Counted from the first letter of the stretch, positions 48,863-59,299 are shown. The stretch: 64,000 nucleotides of DNA from Jiella soli (GCF_020615385.1 NZ_JAJAVB010000015.1:163345-227344), one strand, 5' to 3'. Made by a program: numbers and translations. Notes: generated from the sequence alone by a model not told the origin.

Positions 48863-49006
48863 CTAACTCCCCAGTTTGATCACGAGATAGATCATTAGAA
48901 GCGTCGCGAGGAGGAGCGCCATCCAGGCGTTCTTCCCTCGTGCCCTGACTTCTATCCACGGACTCTTGAAGTTGACCTCATCGTGGTCATCAGGTGGGTC
49001 TTTCAT
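48863..49006 (-). CDS. 47-aa single-pass membrane protein, unknown
   Basis: A short frame: an acidic start MKDPPDDHDEVNFKSPW, a basic patch VRARGKNAW, one hydrophobic helix MALLLATLLMIYLVIKL, then GS and TAG. AAGGAAAA precedes the ATG at good spacing, and a strong hairpin follows the stop at 48819-48840. The ribosome site, inside-positive helix and terminator together make a real gene likely. No family is recognised. Confidence 0.6.
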   Translation of the reverse strand: MKDPPDDHDEVNFKSPWIEVRARGKNAWMALLLATLLMIYLVIKLGS

Positions 49007-49237
49007 GAGTTTTCCTTTCGTGTCATACGCGGCTGTTGCTGATTTGCGACTGCCGCGATGATCGTCTTAGACGAGTAACCGCTCCTGCGCTAGATGCAGT
49101 AGTTGCCCCGGATCGCGGGCATATCTCTGTCCACGACTTTCGTTTGTTAACACGCCCCGGCAAATTCGCGCGGATCGCGCCGCGCATGACGCAGATAGCA
49201 TCGCGGCATTCTCGGCAGATTTTCAGAGTGAGTGCTT

Positions 49238-49280
49238 GGGCGCCGAGGACCGGAAGGTCGGCCCTCCGGCGTCGGCGCCC
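49238..49280 (-). terminator. long hairpin after doxX
   Basis: GGGCGCCGA and TCGGCGCCC are perfect 9-bp arms with an additional internal stem (CCGGA/TCCGG). It starts 14 bp after the DoxX stop on the minus strand. No strong T-run follows. Confidence 0.5.
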
Positions 49281-49293
49281 CGCACCGCGTGCG

Positions 49294-49686
49294 TCAGCTT
49301 CGGTCGCGCGACCGGGCGCCGTCGATGCTCAGCGCGCCGGCGCCGGCAAAGACGAAGAACAGGAACACGAAGCAGTAGAGAATCGCCGCGTCGCCGCCAT
49401 TGTTGACCGGGAACGGGCTCTGCGGCGCGTGGAACAGGAAATAGGCGAAAGCCATCTCGCCCGACGCGATGAAGGCCGCGAGCCGCGTGAACAGACCGGC
49501 GATGATCAGCACCCCCGCGACGAGTTCGATGACCCCGCCGATGCCGAAGAGCGAGAACAGCGCCGGTCCGGCGTGGTCCGAGGGCGGGAAGCCCGCGAGC
49601 TTCTGCAGACCGTGTTGGAGGAACAAGAGGCCCGCGACCATCCGCAGGAGCCCGTGCGCATAAGGTGAGTAGCGTGTCAGATCCAT
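49294..49686 (-). CDS. DoxX family membrane protein
   Basis: A 130-aa protein with four helices. DoxX blocks: [40 protein letters not shown], then [14 protein letters not shown]. DoxX proteins are small quinone-linked or redox-stress membrane proteins of varied role. The ATG at MDLTRYS is preceded by GGAG; a GTG three codons earlier is possible. Confidence 0.88.
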   Translation of the reverse strand: MDLTRYSPYAHGLLRMVAGLLFLQHGLQKLAGFPPSDHAGPALFSLFGIGGVIELVAGVLIIAGLFTRLAAFIASGEMAFAYFLFHAPQSPFPVNNGGDAAILYCFVFLFFVFAGAGALSIDGARSRDRS

Positions 49687-49879
49687 CGGCGTCACTCCGT
49701 GCCGGTTACAACGATCGGCCCGTAGCCGGCCACGATCCCGTTGTCACCAGCAAAGCCCGAGACACAGCGTCGCCGAATCGGGGCCCGAGGCGTCGCCCGA
49801 ACCGCCCGGACTTGCCTTTGGCAGTCGTTTCGCTCTATCGCAGCCGCTTAAATCAACACCTGCCTTGGATCTGATCGGG

Positions 49880-50377
49880 ATGTCGAGCGCCGAAAAATCC
49901 TTTCCCGTCTCCTGGGACCAGTTCCACCGCGACGCCCGGGCACTCGCCTGGCGGCTCGCCGGGTTCCGCTCGGACTGGAAGGCGATCGTCTGCATCACCC
50001 GCGGCGGTCTCGTGCCGGCGGCGATCATCGCCCGCGAACTCGGCACCAGGCTGATCGAGACCGTGTGCGTCGCCTCCTATCACGACTATACGGAACAGGG
50101 CGAGTTGAGGGTCCTGAAGGACGTCGCGCCGGCGCTCCTTGAGGACGAGGGCGAAGGCATCCTCATCGTCGACGACCTCACCGATACCGGCAAGACCGCC
50201 GGCATCGTCCGCGCGATGCTGCCGAAGGCGCATTTCGCCACCGTCTATGCCAAGCCGAAGGGGCGCCCGCTGGTCGACACCTTCATCACCGAGGTGAGCC
50301 AGGACACCTGGATCTACTTTCCCTGGGATCTCGGCCTGACCTTCCAGGCGCCGATCGGCAAGGGTACGGCCGGCTGA
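49880..50377 (+). CDS. gpt: xanthine phosphoribosyltransferase
   Basis: A 165-aa purine-salvage enzyme that makes XMP and GMP from xanthine or guanine and PRPP. The PRPP-binding motif is [17 protein letters not shown], and [20 protein letters not shown] near the N-terminus is Gpt-like. It starts from MSSAEKSF; an in-frame TTG at 49865 would add five residues. Single gene, divergent from doxX and convergent with the kinase that follows. Confidence 0.9.
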   Translation: MSSAEKSFPVSWDQFHRDARALAWRLAGFRSDWKAIVCITRGGLVPAAIIARELGTRLIETVCVASYHDYTEQGELRVLKDVAPALLEDEGEGILIVDDLTDTGKTAGIVRAMLPKAHFATVYAKPKGRPLVDTFITEVSQDTWIYFPWDLGLTFQAPIGKGTAG

Positions 50378-50432
50378 CCTCGGCGGCCGAAAGCCCGGCA
50401 GCCGGTCTTGAACGAGGCAGAACGGCGTCGTC

Positions 50433-51650
50433 TCAGCGCGCGGGGCCGGGCGCTGGAGCAAGCTCCATCACCGCCTCGAACAACAGGCCCCGCTCGGTCC
50501 AGTCGCGCTTCATGGTGCCGTGCAGCTGGCGCACGATCAGCGTGTCCAGAAGCTCGCTGCCGAACCCCTGCGCGGCTTCCTCGATCGGCAGAGATCGTGC
50601 ATCCGGCCCGATGGTCTCCCGCCAGCTGACCGCCAGCCGGCGCCGCGGGGCATCCGAGAGCCTCCAGTCGATCGCCACCAGGCCTTCCATTCCAGGTGCC
50701 AGCGCTCCGTATTTGGTGGCGTTGGTCGCCAGCTCGTGGACGACCATGCCGACGATCACCGCCTCGCTGGAGTTCAGGAGGACGTCCGGGCCGAAGACAT
50801 GGATGCGCGTCCCGAGCCCGTAATGCTTCAGTTCCGAGCGGACGATGTCGCCGAAATACGCCCCGGAGTCTTCGCTCTCCACGAGCAAGGAATGGGTGGA
50901 AGACAGCGAGGCGACGCGCTCCAGGAGGTCGGAGCGGATCTCCTCCGGCGACTGGCTGGCGCGAACCGACAGCGCGATCACCGCCTGGACGGTCGACAGC
51001 GAGTTCTTGACCCGGTGCTCCATCTCCCGCGACATCAGCCGCGCCTGTTCCTCGGCCCGCTGGCGAAAGCGGATCTCTTCGCGAAGCGCGAGTTCCGAAT
51101 CGAGAATCGCGACGAGGTCTTCCACCGTCCGCCGATCTGACGGCGACCAATGGCGCGGCTTGTGATCGATGACCGACAGCGAGCCGACGACGCTGCCATT
51201 GGGCGTTCTCAGCGGCAGGCCGAGATAGGCTACAACCCCGAGTTCCTCGATCGCGGGATTGTCCTTCACCAGCGGGTGCGTGCGGGCGTCCTCGATGATC
51301 AGCGGCTGTTCGCCCTCGATGACATAGCGGCAGAAGGAGCGGGAGATGGGCGTCGAACGGGTTGTCGCGTAAGGCTCCGGGAGACCATGCGCTCCCTTGA
51401 ACACCTGAAAGCCGGCATCCAGGATCGTCGCGAGCGAGACCGGGGCGCCGACGCTCTGCGCCGCCAGCCGGGCCACCCGGTCGAAAGCATCGTCGGACCC
51501 GGAATCGATGAGGTCGGAAGCGCTCAGTCTCCAACTCGCTTCACTGAGCCAAGGCAATATCCTGTCCTTTCCACGGACGGCGTCACCCCTCACTTCCTTT
51601 CCCGGCCGCTTTCCGGGGTCGGGCCCATCCGGCACCCCCGGAATCGGCAT
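50433..51650 (-). CDS. GAF domain HWE-type sensor histidine kinase
   Basis: About 405 aa, soluble. GAF domain about 50-200 (LIIEDARTHPLVKDNPAI, YLGLPLRTPNGSVVGSLSVI). Kinase: phosphoacceptor His in SREMEHRVKNSLSTVQAVI, N-box VHELATNATKYGALAP and the SWRET element of the HWE motif. HWE kinases often serve general-stress or light pathways and phosphorylate PhyR or single-domain regulators; the ligand here is unknown. The start is doubtful: this ATG is hard against AAAAGG, and the frame is open for another 81 codons upstream. Confidence 0.85.
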   Translation of the reverse strand: MPIPGVPDGPDPGKRPGKEVRGDAVRGKDRILPWLSEASWRLSASDLIDSGSDDAFDRVARLAAQSVGAPVSLATILDAGFQVFKGAHGLPEPYATTRSTPISRSFCRYVIEGEQPLIIEDARTHPLVKDNPAIEELGVVAYLGLPLRTPNGSVVGSLSVIDHKPRHWSPSDRRTVEDLVAILDSELALREEIRFRQRAEEQARLMSREMEHRVKNSLSTVQAVIALSVRASQSPEEIRSDLLERVASLSSTHSLLVESEDSGAYFGDIVRSELKHYGLGTRIHVFGPDVLLNSSEAVIVGMVVHELATNATKYGALAPGMEGLVAIDWRLSDAPRRRLAVSWRETIGPDARSLPIEEAAQGFGSELLDTLIVRQLHGTMKRDWTERGLLFEAVMELAPAPGPAR

Positions 51651-51949
51651 CCTTTTCAAGAAGTCGGGTCTTGTAGAGCCCGATTTTCGGGGCTTGCAAG
51701 TGGCATCTTGGTAAGTTGCCGCGTTTTCCCGGGATTTCGATCGATTTTGAAACAAATGCGTATAGCGTCCCGGCTGCAATTGACCGGCTTCCGAGACTCG
51801 CCCTACCGTCTCGCTACTCCGACGGGCGGCGTTGGTTCCCCCCGGCGGCCAGTTGTCCACAGCGAAGGCCGACGCCGGGCGAAAGTCGTGCAAAACTCCG
51901 ACCCTGCCATTCGCGCCGCCGGATTCAGACTCGCTTAACCTCAGGCAAG

Positions 51950-51965
51950 CTACTATATGTAGTGT
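51950..51965 (+). promoter_or_regulatory. NrdR box upstream of nrdJ
   Basis: CTACTATATGTAGTGT matches the NrdR consensus acaCwAtATaTwGtgt at 13 of 16 positions, with all capitalised core bases present. NrdR is the ATP/dATP-sensing repressor of ribonucleotide reductase genes. The box is about 105 bp before the nrdJ start. Confidence 0.75.
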
Positions 51966-51973
51966 CCGAAATT

Positions 51974-51993
51974 GCTGATCATACTAGATCAGC
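51974..51993. promoter_or_regulatory. inverted repeat downstream of the NrdR box
   Basis: GCTGATC and GATCAGC are perfect 7-bp arms around ATACTA. Its centre is 26 bp from that of the NrdR box. NrdR usually binds two boxes about three helical turns apart, so this may be a diverged second site or another operator. Confidence 0.45.
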
Positions 51994-52070
51994 CGGATCG
52001 ACAAGAATCGCGTGCAGGCGGCACGGATTCGGGTCGAGGCCGGAGAGGGTTTAAACGAGGGACGAGCATC

Positions 52071-55000
52071 ATGGGCATGAAGATCGAGCGCCGCTACACC
52101 AAGGCCGGCGAGAGCCCCTATCATTCGATCGCCTTCCGCAAGGCGACGAGCGAGATCCGCAATCCCGACGGCTCGACCGTGTTCAAGCTCGAGGGAATCG
52201 ACGTTCCCGAACAGTTCAGCCAGGTCGCGAGCGACATCCTCGCCCAGAAGTATTTCCGCAAGGCCGGCGTGCCGGCGCGGCTGAGACATGTCGAAGAGAA
52301 CGACGTTCCCTCCTTCCTCTGGCGCTCCGTCGCCGACGAGGCGGCGCTCGCCGCCCTGCCCGAGGACGAGCGCACCGGCTCGGAAATGGATGCCCGGCAG
52401 GTGTTCGACCGGCTCGCCGGCACCTGGACCTATTGGGGCTGGAAGGGCGGCTATTTCGAGAGCGAGGAAGATGCCCATGCCTTCCGCGATGAGCTCGCCT
52501 TCATGCTGGCCACCCAGAAGGTGGCGCCGAACTCGCCGCAATGGTTCAACACCGGCCTCTTCTGGGCCTATGGCATCGACGGCCCGAGCCAGGGCCACTT
52601 CTATGTCGACTACCGCACCGGCCAGCTGACCCGCTCGGCCTCGTCCTACGAGCATCCGCAGCCGCATGCCTGCTTCATCCAGTCGGTCGCCGACGACCTC
52701 GTCAACGAGGGCGGGATCATGGACCTGTGGGTGCGCGAGGCGCGGCTGTTCAAATACGGTTCGGGCACCGGCTCGAACTTCTCGCATCTGCGCGGCGAGG
52801 GCGAGAAGCTCGCCGGCGGCGGCAAATCCTCCGGTCTGATGAGCTTCCTGAAGATCGGCGACCGCGCGGCCGGCGCGATCAAGTCCGGCGGCACCACCCG
52901 CCGCGCGGCCAAGATGGTCGTTGTCGACATCGACCATCCGGACATCGAGAACTACATCAACTGGAAGGTCCGCGAGGAGGAGAAGGTTGCCGCGCTCGTC
53001 ACCGGCTCCAAGACCGTCTCGAAGCACCTCAAGACGATCCTGTCGGCCTGCGTGAACTGCGAGGGGCCGGACGGCGACTGCTTCGACCCGATGAAGAACC
53101 CGGCGCTGAAGCGCGCCGTCAAGGACGCCAAGCGCGCCCAGGTTCCGGAGAACTACGTCAAGCGCGTCATCCAGTTCGCGCGCCAGGGCTATACCGACCT
53201 CACCTTCCCGGTCTTCGACACTGACTGGGATTCGGAGGCCTATCTGACCGTCTCCGGCCAGAACTCCAACAATTCCGTCTCGCTGAAGGACGACTTCCTG
53301 CGCGCCGTCGAGGAGGACGGCAACTGGGATCTCATCCGGCGCACCGACGGCAAGGTCCACAAGACCCTGAAGGCGCGCGATCTGTGGGAGCAGATCGGCT
53401 ATGCCGCCTGGGCGTCCGCCGATCCGGGCCTGCACTTCAACACCACGATGAACGACTGGCACACCTGCCCGGCGGCCGGCCCGATCCGCGCCTCCAATCC
53501 GTGCTCGGAATACATGTTCCTCGACGACACGGCCTGCAATCTCGCCTCGCTGAACCTCATGCAGTTCCAGGAGACTGTGAAGGATTCTGCCGGCAAGGAG
53601 AGCAAGCGCTTCGATACGGGCGCCTTCGAGCATGCGGTGCGGTTGTGGACGGTCGTGCTCGAGATCTCCGTCCTGATGGCGCAGTTTCCCTCCAAGGAAA
53701 TTGCTCGGCTTTCCTACGACTACCGCACGCTCGGCCTCGGCTTCGCCAATATCGGCGGGCTGCTGATGTCCTCCGGCATTCCCTATGATTCCAAGGAAGG
53801 CCGCGCGATCTGCGGCGCGATCTCGGCAGTCATGACCGGCGTCGCCTACAAGACCTCGGCCGAGATGGCGGGGATTCTCAGCCCCTTCCCGGACTATGAG
53901 CGCAATGCGGAGGCGATGCTGCGCGTCATGCGCAACCACGCCCGCGCCGCCCACGGCATCGCCAACGGCTATGAGAGCCTCGCCGTCGATCCCGTGCCGC
54001 TCGACCATGCGAGCCTGAAGGACAAGCGCCTGTCCGGCCGTGCCAAGGCGGCCTGGACCGAAGCGGTCGAGCTCGGCTCGCGCAACGGCTTCCGCAACGC
54101 CCAGGTTTCGGTGATCGCCCCGACCGGGACGATCGGCCTCGTCATGGACTGCGACACGACCGGCATCGAGCCCGACTTCGCGCTGGTGAAGTTCAAGAAG
54201 CTTGCCGGTGGCGGCTATTTCAAGATCATCAACCGCGCCGTGCCCGACGCGCTGCGCACGCTCGGCTACACCGAGGCCGAGATTGCCGAGATCGAGGCCT
54301 ATGCGGTCGGCCACGGCAATCTGAACCAGGCTCCGGCGGTAAATCCGGGCTCGCTGAAGGCCAAGGGCTTCGGCGACGACCAGATCGCCGCGCTCAACGG
54401 CGCGCTCGGCCAAGCCTTCGACATCAAGTTCGTCTTCAACAAGTTCACGCTCGGCGAGGCCTTCTGCAAGGAGACGCTGGGGCTGACCGACGAGCAGCTG
54501 AACGACTTTACCTTCGAGATGCTGCCGGCTCTCGGCTTTTCGAAGAAGGACATCGACGCGGCCAACGTCCATGTCTGCGGGGCGATGACGCTGGAAGGCG
54601 CGCCGCATCTGAAGACGGAGCATCTGCCGGTCTTCGACTGCGCCAATCCGTGCGGCCGGCTCGGCAAGCGCTTCCTGTCGGTGGAAAGCCACATCCGGAT
54701 GATGGCGGCGGCCCAGCCCTTCATCTCCGGCGCGATCTCCAAGACCATCAACATGCCGAACGAGGCGACGGTCGAGGACTGCCAGAACGCCTACATGCTG
54801 TCCTGGAAGCTCGCGCTGAAGGCGAACGCGCTCTATCGCGACGGTTCCAAGCTCAGCCAACCGCTGAACGCCTCGCTGATCGCCGACGAGGCGGAGGACG
54901 AGGAGGCCGTCGACGAGGCGGTGGCGGCGCTCGTCGCGGCCCCCGCGCCGGCCCAGGCCGTGCACGTGGCAGAGCGCATCGTCGAGCGGATCGTCGAGCG

Positions 55001-55976
55001 CACGGTGGAGAAGGTCGTGCGCGACCAGGAGAAGCTGCCGCACCGGCGCAAGGGCTACACCCAGAAGGCCAAGATCGGCGGCCACACCATCTTCCTGAGA
55101 ACCGGCGAATATGACGACGGCCGGCTCGGCGAGATCTTCCTCGACATGAACAAGGAAGGCTCGGCGCTCCGGGCGCTGATCAACAATTTCGCCATCTCGG
55201 TCTCGCTCGGCCTGCAATACGGCGTGCCCCTCGAGGAATATGTCGAGACCTTCACCTTTACGAAGTTCGAGCCGGCCGGCCTCGTCGAGGGCAACGAGGC
55301 GATCAAGAACGCCTCCTCGATCCTCGACTACGTCTTCCGCGAACTCGCCGTCTCCTATCTCGGCCGCCACGACCTCGCCCATGTCCAGCCGGGCGATTTC
55401 GGCGGCTCTGGCCGCAGCACAGGAAGCGACAAGCCGGCGCCCTCGCCGATCTCGTCCGGCATGGTGCGCGGCCAGACGGCGAAGTTCCGCCTCGTCTCCT
55501 CGCAGGAGCCGCAGGGCTCGCTCAGTGGATCGGCAGGCGGCGCAAGGCCGGCAAGCCCGGCCATGACGAGCGCAGCGCAGCCGGCGGCGACTGCGGCCAA
55601 TGCCGCTCCGGCGGCCGGCGCCCGCGGTCCGGGTACGGCCTTCGGCGGCGTCCGCTCGCCCGCGGCGAATAGCGGCACGCAGCCGGTGGTGACAGCGCAT
55701 GGCGCCAATACCGCGACCGCCTTCCGTCGCGATTACGAGCAGGTGGCGGAGGCCTCGCCCACCGAGGCGCTGTTCGACCAGCCAGAGGCGGACGAGGCGG
55801 CGAATGCCGAACCGTCAGTTGCCGAGCAGAAGGCGACCAGCGCCGAGCGCCGGCAGGTGGCGATGATGAAGGGCTACACGGGCGAGAGCTGCTCGGAATG
55901 CGGCAACTTCACCATGGTGCGGAATGGCACCTGCCTGAAGTGCGACACGTGTGGGTCGACGAGCGGGTGCAGCTGA
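52071..55976 (+). CDS. nrdJ: adenosylcobalamin-dependent (class II) ribonucleoside-diphosphate reductase
   Basis: A 1301-aa enzyme that makes deoxyribonucleotides without oxygen dependence, using coenzyme B12. Alpha-subunit landmarks: [58 protein letters not shown] and [20 protein letters not shown]. Residues about 1010-1116 include [20 protein letters not shown]. Then comes an Ala/Pro/Ser-rich linker (about 1117-1260) and a C-terminal redox tail [20 protein letters not shown] with Cys pairs. The start has GAGGGAC upstream; a second ATG two codons on is possible. Confidence 0.95.
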   Translation: MGMKIERRYTKAGESPYHSIAFRKATSEIRNPDGSTVFKLEGIDVPEQFSQVASDILAQKYFRKAGVPARLRHVEENDVPSFLWRSVADEAALAALPEDERTGSEMDARQVFDRLAGTWTYWGWKGGYFESEEDAHAFRDELAFMLATQKVAPNSPQWFNTGLFWAYGIDGPSQGHFYVDYRTGQLTRSASSYEHPQPHACFIQSVADDLVNEGGIMDLWVREARLFKYGSGTGSNFSHLRGEGEKLAGGGKSSGLMSFLKIGDRAAGAIKSGGTTRRAAKMVVVDIDHPDIENYINWKVREEEKVAALVTGSKTVSKHLKTILSACVNCEGPDGDCFDPMKNPALKRAVKDAKRAQVPENYVKRVIQFARQGYTDLTFPVFDTDWDSEAYLTVSGQNSNNSVSLKDDFLRAVEEDGNWDLIRRTDGKVHKTLKARDLWEQIGYAAWASADPGLHFNTTMNDWHTCPAAGPIRASNPCSEYMFLDDTACNLASLNLMQFQETVKDSAGKESKRFDTGAFEHAVRLWTVVLEISVLMAQFPSKEIARLSYDYRTLGLGFANIGGLLMSSGIPYDSKEGRAICGAISAVMTGVAYKTSAEMAGILSPFPDYERNAEAMLRVMRNHARAAHGIANGYESLAVDPVPLDHASLKDKRLSGRAKAAWTEAVELGSRNGFRNAQVSVIAPTGTIGLVMDCDTTGIEPDFALVKFKKLAGGGYFKIINRAVPDALRTLGYTEAEIAEIEAYAVGHGNLNQAPAVNPGSLKAKGFGDDQIAALNGALGQAFDIKFVFNKFTLGEAFCKETLGLTDEQLNDFTFEMLPALGFSKKDIDAANVHVCGAMTLEGAPHLKTEHLPVFDCANPCGRLGKRFLSVESHIRMMAAAQPFISGAISKTINMPNEATVEDCQNAYMLSWKLALKANALYRDGSKLSQPLNASLIADEAEDEEAVDEAVAALVAAPAPAQAVHVAERIVERIVERTVEKVVRDQEKLPHRRKGYTQKAKIGGHTIFLRTGEYDDGRLGEIFLDMNKEGSALRALINNFAISVSLGLQYGVPLEEYVETFTFTKFEPAGLVEGNEAIKNASSILDYVFRELAVSYLGRHDLAHVQPGDFGGSGRSTGSDKPAPSPISSGMVRGQTAKFRLVSSQEPQGSLSGSAGGARPASPAMTSAAQPAATAANAAPAAGARGPGTAFGGVRSPAANSGTQPVVTAHGANTATAFRRDYEQVAEASPTEALFDQPEADEAANAEPSVAEQKATSAERRQVAMMKGYTGESCSECGNFTMVRNGTCLKCDTCGSTSGCS

Positions 55977-56058
55977 GACGAAATCTAGCGGCCCCGAGTT
56001 ATCAGCGGCACGCTGGTTTGCCCCAGGGCAATGAAATGACCCCACCGTGGCACGCTAG

Positions 56059-56496
56059 GTGTGCCGCGGTTTGGTACGATCCGTCGCCCTCTGCATGGGG
56101 CGTTTGCTGGGCGGACTGACGACGAAGATCCATGCCCTCATCGATGCCGAGGGGCTGCCCGTAAAACTGGCTCTCACCGCCGGGCAAGCTCATGACGGCC
56201 GCTCTGCCGCCGGCATGCTCGACACCATCGGTCCGGGGCAGGCCTTGCTTGCCGATGCGGCCTACGACAGCGACGCCTTGCGTCGGCAGATGAAGGCACA
56301 CGGCGGCTGGGCCTGTGTAAAGCCGATGCCCAACCGCCGCGAAAAGCCGCCCTTCAGCCGCTATCTCTATCGCTTCCGGAACGTTGTCGAGCGGTTCTTC
56401 AACCGCATCAAACACTACCGCGCCATCGCAACCCGCTACGAAAAGCACGACGCAAACTATCTCGCACTCGTCAAACTCGCCGCCATCCGCCTATGA
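56059..56496 (+). pseudogene. IS5-family (IS427-like) transposase, 5'-truncated
   Basis: About 145 codons covering the C-terminal part of a DDE transposase: GGLTTKIHALIDAEGLPVKL, ALLADAAYDSDALRRQM (Asp), and NVVERFFNRIKHYRAIATRY (Glu). IS427-type elements normally make about 250 residues across a frameshift; the first DDE segment and orfA are missing. The first few residues here come from flanking DNA. No clear terminal inverted repeats were found. It begins 83 bp after nrdJ. Confidence 0.85.
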
Positions 56497-56649
56497 ATCG
56501 CGGGTAATGAGTCGGTGGCCTCGAGCATCGGGCGAGAAGTCGGAATCGAGAGATTCCGCTCGGCCGGAAATCTGATTGTGGGATGACCCGCCCCTCTCCG
56601 AAGCGTTCAGCTAGGATCGCTTTGTTAAAATCGAGAGAGGAACGGAACA

Positions 56650-57207
56650 ATGTCCATCTTTGTGCTTGGAACTGATCTTGGCAAGAACGTGTGCAGCCTT
56701 ATCGGGTTCGACGAGGATGGCGCTGTTGTTGTTCGCCGTCGTCTACGCCGCGATGACGTTGCAGCCTTTGTCGAGTAGCTTTCGCCGTGCATCGTTGCGA
56801 TGGAAGCGTGCTGCGGTGCTCATCACCTTGGCCGGGTCTTCGCCGCGATGGGACACACGATCCGGCTGATGCCGCCAGAATACACGCGGCCCTACGTGAA
56901 GGCGAACAAGAACGACGACCACGATGCCGAGGCGATCGCGGAAGCCGCGGCGCGGCCGACGATGCGCTTCGTGCCGATCAAGAGCGAGGCGCAGTCGGAC
57001 ATTCAGGCCTTGCACCGGGCCCGTTCGCGGCTGGTGAGCGAACGCACGGCGCTGATCAATCATCTCCGCGCCCTGCTTCTCGAGCGTGGCATCGTCGCGG
57101 CTCAGGGCCGCCGCAAGCTGGCTGATGCGCTTGTCGTCTTTGCCGATGAGGAGGATGAGCGGCTGACGCCGCGCATGCGCGGTCTGGTCGGTTCTGAAAT
57201 GCCATGA
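56650..57207 (+). pseudogene. IS110-family transposase, nonsense mutation and truncation
   Basis: The frame starts MSIFVLGTDLGKNVCSLIGF with the first DEDD Asp, then hits TAG at 56776-56778 (codon 43). Beyond it the same frame continues with the catalytic Glu in CIVAMEACCGAHHLG and the Asp pair in NKNDDHDAEAIAEAA. It ends at codon 186, so the C-terminal Transposase_20 domain of IS110 proteins (normally about 340 aa) is missing. It is inactive. Confidence 0.85.
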
Positions 57208-57611
57208 CTGCCTCCTGCGCTCGTGTGGGCCGCAATCTGGCGCCGCAGGGAATCGACGTCAACGCGGACCGGACAGCATCACTGGCGGCGAGTTCAGGAG
57301 GCGCACCGGATTTTAGCGATCTCCGCCTCCGCGTCGGCCGGCGGCGTTCTGAAAAGGCGGCCGGCGGGCACCACGAAGACGACCAAGATCGCGCGATATT
57401 CGCCTCCAGGATGCGTGAGAGGGCTGCAGAGGTGTCAGCGACAATGGTTGACCGCCTCAAGTAGATCAAGGGGTTTGCACTGAGGCCCGAGGATTACGTT
57501 TGGCTTTCCTTTGAAATTCGAATTAATTGATGAAATCATTCGCTTGCTGTCCGTCGGTCGACATTTCACCATTCTCCTGCGTCCCACGTCAGGGCGCTTC
57601 GGAGAGGTGGG
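57208..57611. other. unassigned segment in the decayed mobile region
   Basis: Short frames exist on both strands but none has a recognisable domain or good ribosome site. The 3' part (57480-57560) is AT-richer than its surroundings (GAAATTCGAATTAATTGATG), consistent with foreign or decaying DNA. Confidence 0.35.
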
Positions 57612-58433
57612 ATGCGAGAGAGATTGAGGGCGCTTTCGACGTGCAGCGAGATCTCCGCCGCGTCGGCGGCCTGGGGCGAGGACGCGTTCGAGTTCGTGGC
57701 CTTCGCGGACATCGACCCGTTCGCGGCTGAGTGGCCGAGCCAGCGAAGAGGTTGCGGCCGGCCGCGACACATATCGGCGGCGGACGAGCCGCTGCTGTCA
57801 ACCAAGGAGGCGAAGGCGCGCAAGGCGGCGATCAAGGCCGTCTCGAGGATCCCGGCCGCCGGGCGGCCGCAGAATTGCGGCGACTTCACGCGGATCAGCG
57901 ACGATGAGCTGCGCGCCCTCGGACCCGTCGACGTTCTGGAGGGCGGTACGCCCTGCCAGGACTTCAGCGTCGCTGGGCTGCGCGCCGGCCTCGCGGGTGA
58001 CCGCGGCAATCTCACCTTGGAGTTCATCAAGCTTGCGAAGCGAATGGAGGTCATCAATGGACTGCGTTATGTCGTATGGGAGAACGTCCCCGGGTGCTCT
58101 CCGATCCCACAGCCTTCGGCTCCCTCCTGGCAGATTTCGCCGGGGGCTCCAGCGTGCCGCTCCAGCCGGCAGGGAGATCGTGGACCGTGCAGGTCTGGTC
58201 GATGGACCCGAAGCGTCAATCGCTTGGAGGGTCCTCGACGCCCCATATTTCGGCTTGGCCAACGCCGCGAGCGTGTGTTGGGCCGTACACCGAGGAGTCG
58301 CGCTCGAGGCGGGACTCCTCAGGTCTGGCGGCGTATCGCGCGTATCGAGAGGGCCGTGATCATGCCGGACAGATGCGGCGTCGGGAGGGGCGGCGTCAAG
58401 GCGGGTGCTGCTCGCGGGCGCCCCGACGGTTAG
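57612..58433 (+). pseudogene. phage-type DNA cytosine-5 methyltransferase, multiply frameshifted
   Basis: Conserved C5-methylase motifs occur in order but in three frames. Frame 1: motif I-like LSTCSEISAASAAW (a Gly of the SAM loop replaced by Glu), motif IV GGTPCQDFSVAGLRAGLAGD with nucleophile Cys115, and motif VI YVVWENVPG. A lost base near 58093 moves the homology to VLSDPTAFGSLLADF. A further shift near 58185 leads to IAWRVLDAPYFGLA, and another near 58257 to LGQRRERVLG (motif VIII). The C-terminal motifs IX and X were not found. Such genes belong to phages and would protect phage DNA; this one cannot work. Confidence 0.85.
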
Positions 58434-58777
58434 CGAAGTCCTGGCGGCGGCCGTCGTGAGGGCGGTGTCGAATGTTGCAGGCGGGGTCGTCACGATGCGG
58501 CCACTCGCTGGGTGGCGACATTATGATGGAGCGAGTGCGCGGCAGGCACCGCGGTTCCCGGAGAGTCTACGCAGAGGCGCGTGACCTGAGGGGTGACCTG
58601 CCAGATCACGCATCCGACGATTCGCCGCGAGGCCAGCAGGAGGGACTTCGAACGGAATCAGCCCGATGCGGGCTGGTAAACTATCTGGCGCGTGACCTGT
58701 ACGTGACCTGCGAGAGCCAGGCGCTGACGGCGATGTCACTTCAGCGGTCCGCAAACACCTGATATATCAAAGGAATT
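58434..58777. other. non-coding remnant beside tRNA-Lys
   Basis: No gene is recognised. GTGACCTG recurs several times (near 58580, 58595 and 58690-58710), which may be decayed repeats. It lies between the methyltransferase remnant and the 3' end of tRNA-Lys, where an attachment site would be expected; no second copy of the tRNA end was found in the window. Confidence 0.35.
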
Positions 58778-58853
<76 letters not shown>

Positions 58854-58877
58854 GGCCGCGCCTTGGCGGTGAACGGC

Positions 58878-58906
58878 TATATAAAGGCGGCCGTTCCGGC
58901 TGTCTA
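58878..58906 (-). promoter_or_regulatory. sigma-70-type promoter of tRNA-Lys
   Basis: On the minus strand TAGACA and TATATA are 17 bp apart, placing the transcription start about 15-20 bp before the tRNA. Confidence 0.65.
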
Positions 58907-59119
58907 CCCTCTTCGGCCGTTTCCTGTTCGATGTTCGGGATAACGGCGAACTTGGCCCACTTCGCCCGGTCTTCCGGCGCGTTTTCGACGCTTTGGGGGA
59001 GAGTCGAACCGGGACACCCGACGAGTCGAAGCCTGGAAGGAGCAGCGGTCTCCCGAATCGCCGACAGGCGGGGGATGCTGGTGCAAGCCAGTCTCCCCCG
59101 CCCGATCAGGCCGGTGTCT

Positions 59120-59266
59120 TTAGCGGGCGACGTCGTCCACTGCCGCGCCGGTCGCGTCGACGGTGTTGCCGACATCGCGGCCGACGCCGCGGACGGTGTT
59201 CGCACAGGCCGAAATTGCAAGGGCGCCGGCAAGGACGGTGACGAGGAGGACTGAACGCTGAGACAT
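59120..59266 (-). CDS. entericidin-like small lipoprotein
   Basis: A 48-aa lipoprotein. Signal MSQRSVLLVTVLAGALAISA with lipobox ISAC, then CANTVRGVGRDVGNTVDATG, the entericidin A/B pattern. EcnA and EcnB form a bacteriolytic toxin-antidote lipoprotein pair in enterobacteria; in Alphaproteobacteria single copies are usual and their role is unclear. An EcfG-type stress promoter lies about 35 bp upstream. Confidence 0.85.
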   Translation of the reverse strand: MSQRSVLLVTVLAGALAISACANTVRGVGRDVGNTVDATGAAVDDVAR

Positions 59267-59299
59267 GAACCCTATTCCCACTTGATGAACGCAATCGAT

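Larger units (their letters stand above)
51651..52070. other. nrdJ upstream region
   Basis: A gene-free divergent region. The right end carries the NrdR box and a second perfect dyad listed separately, then GAGGGAC as ribosome site for nrdJ. No cobalamin riboswitch core was recognised. The left part should contain the promoter of the HWE kinase, but no clear motif was seen. Confidence 0.5.

Noticed and set aside
51651..52070. Cobalamin riboswitch before the B12-dependent nrdJ
   Set aside because: No B12-box-like conserved core was recognised; the NrdR box explains control better.
58985..59100. tRNA-like T-arm (GGTTCGAC) on the minus strand between tRNA-Lys and the entericidin gene
   Set aside because: The flanking bases do not form the T-stem, and no acceptor or anticodon stem could be built around it.
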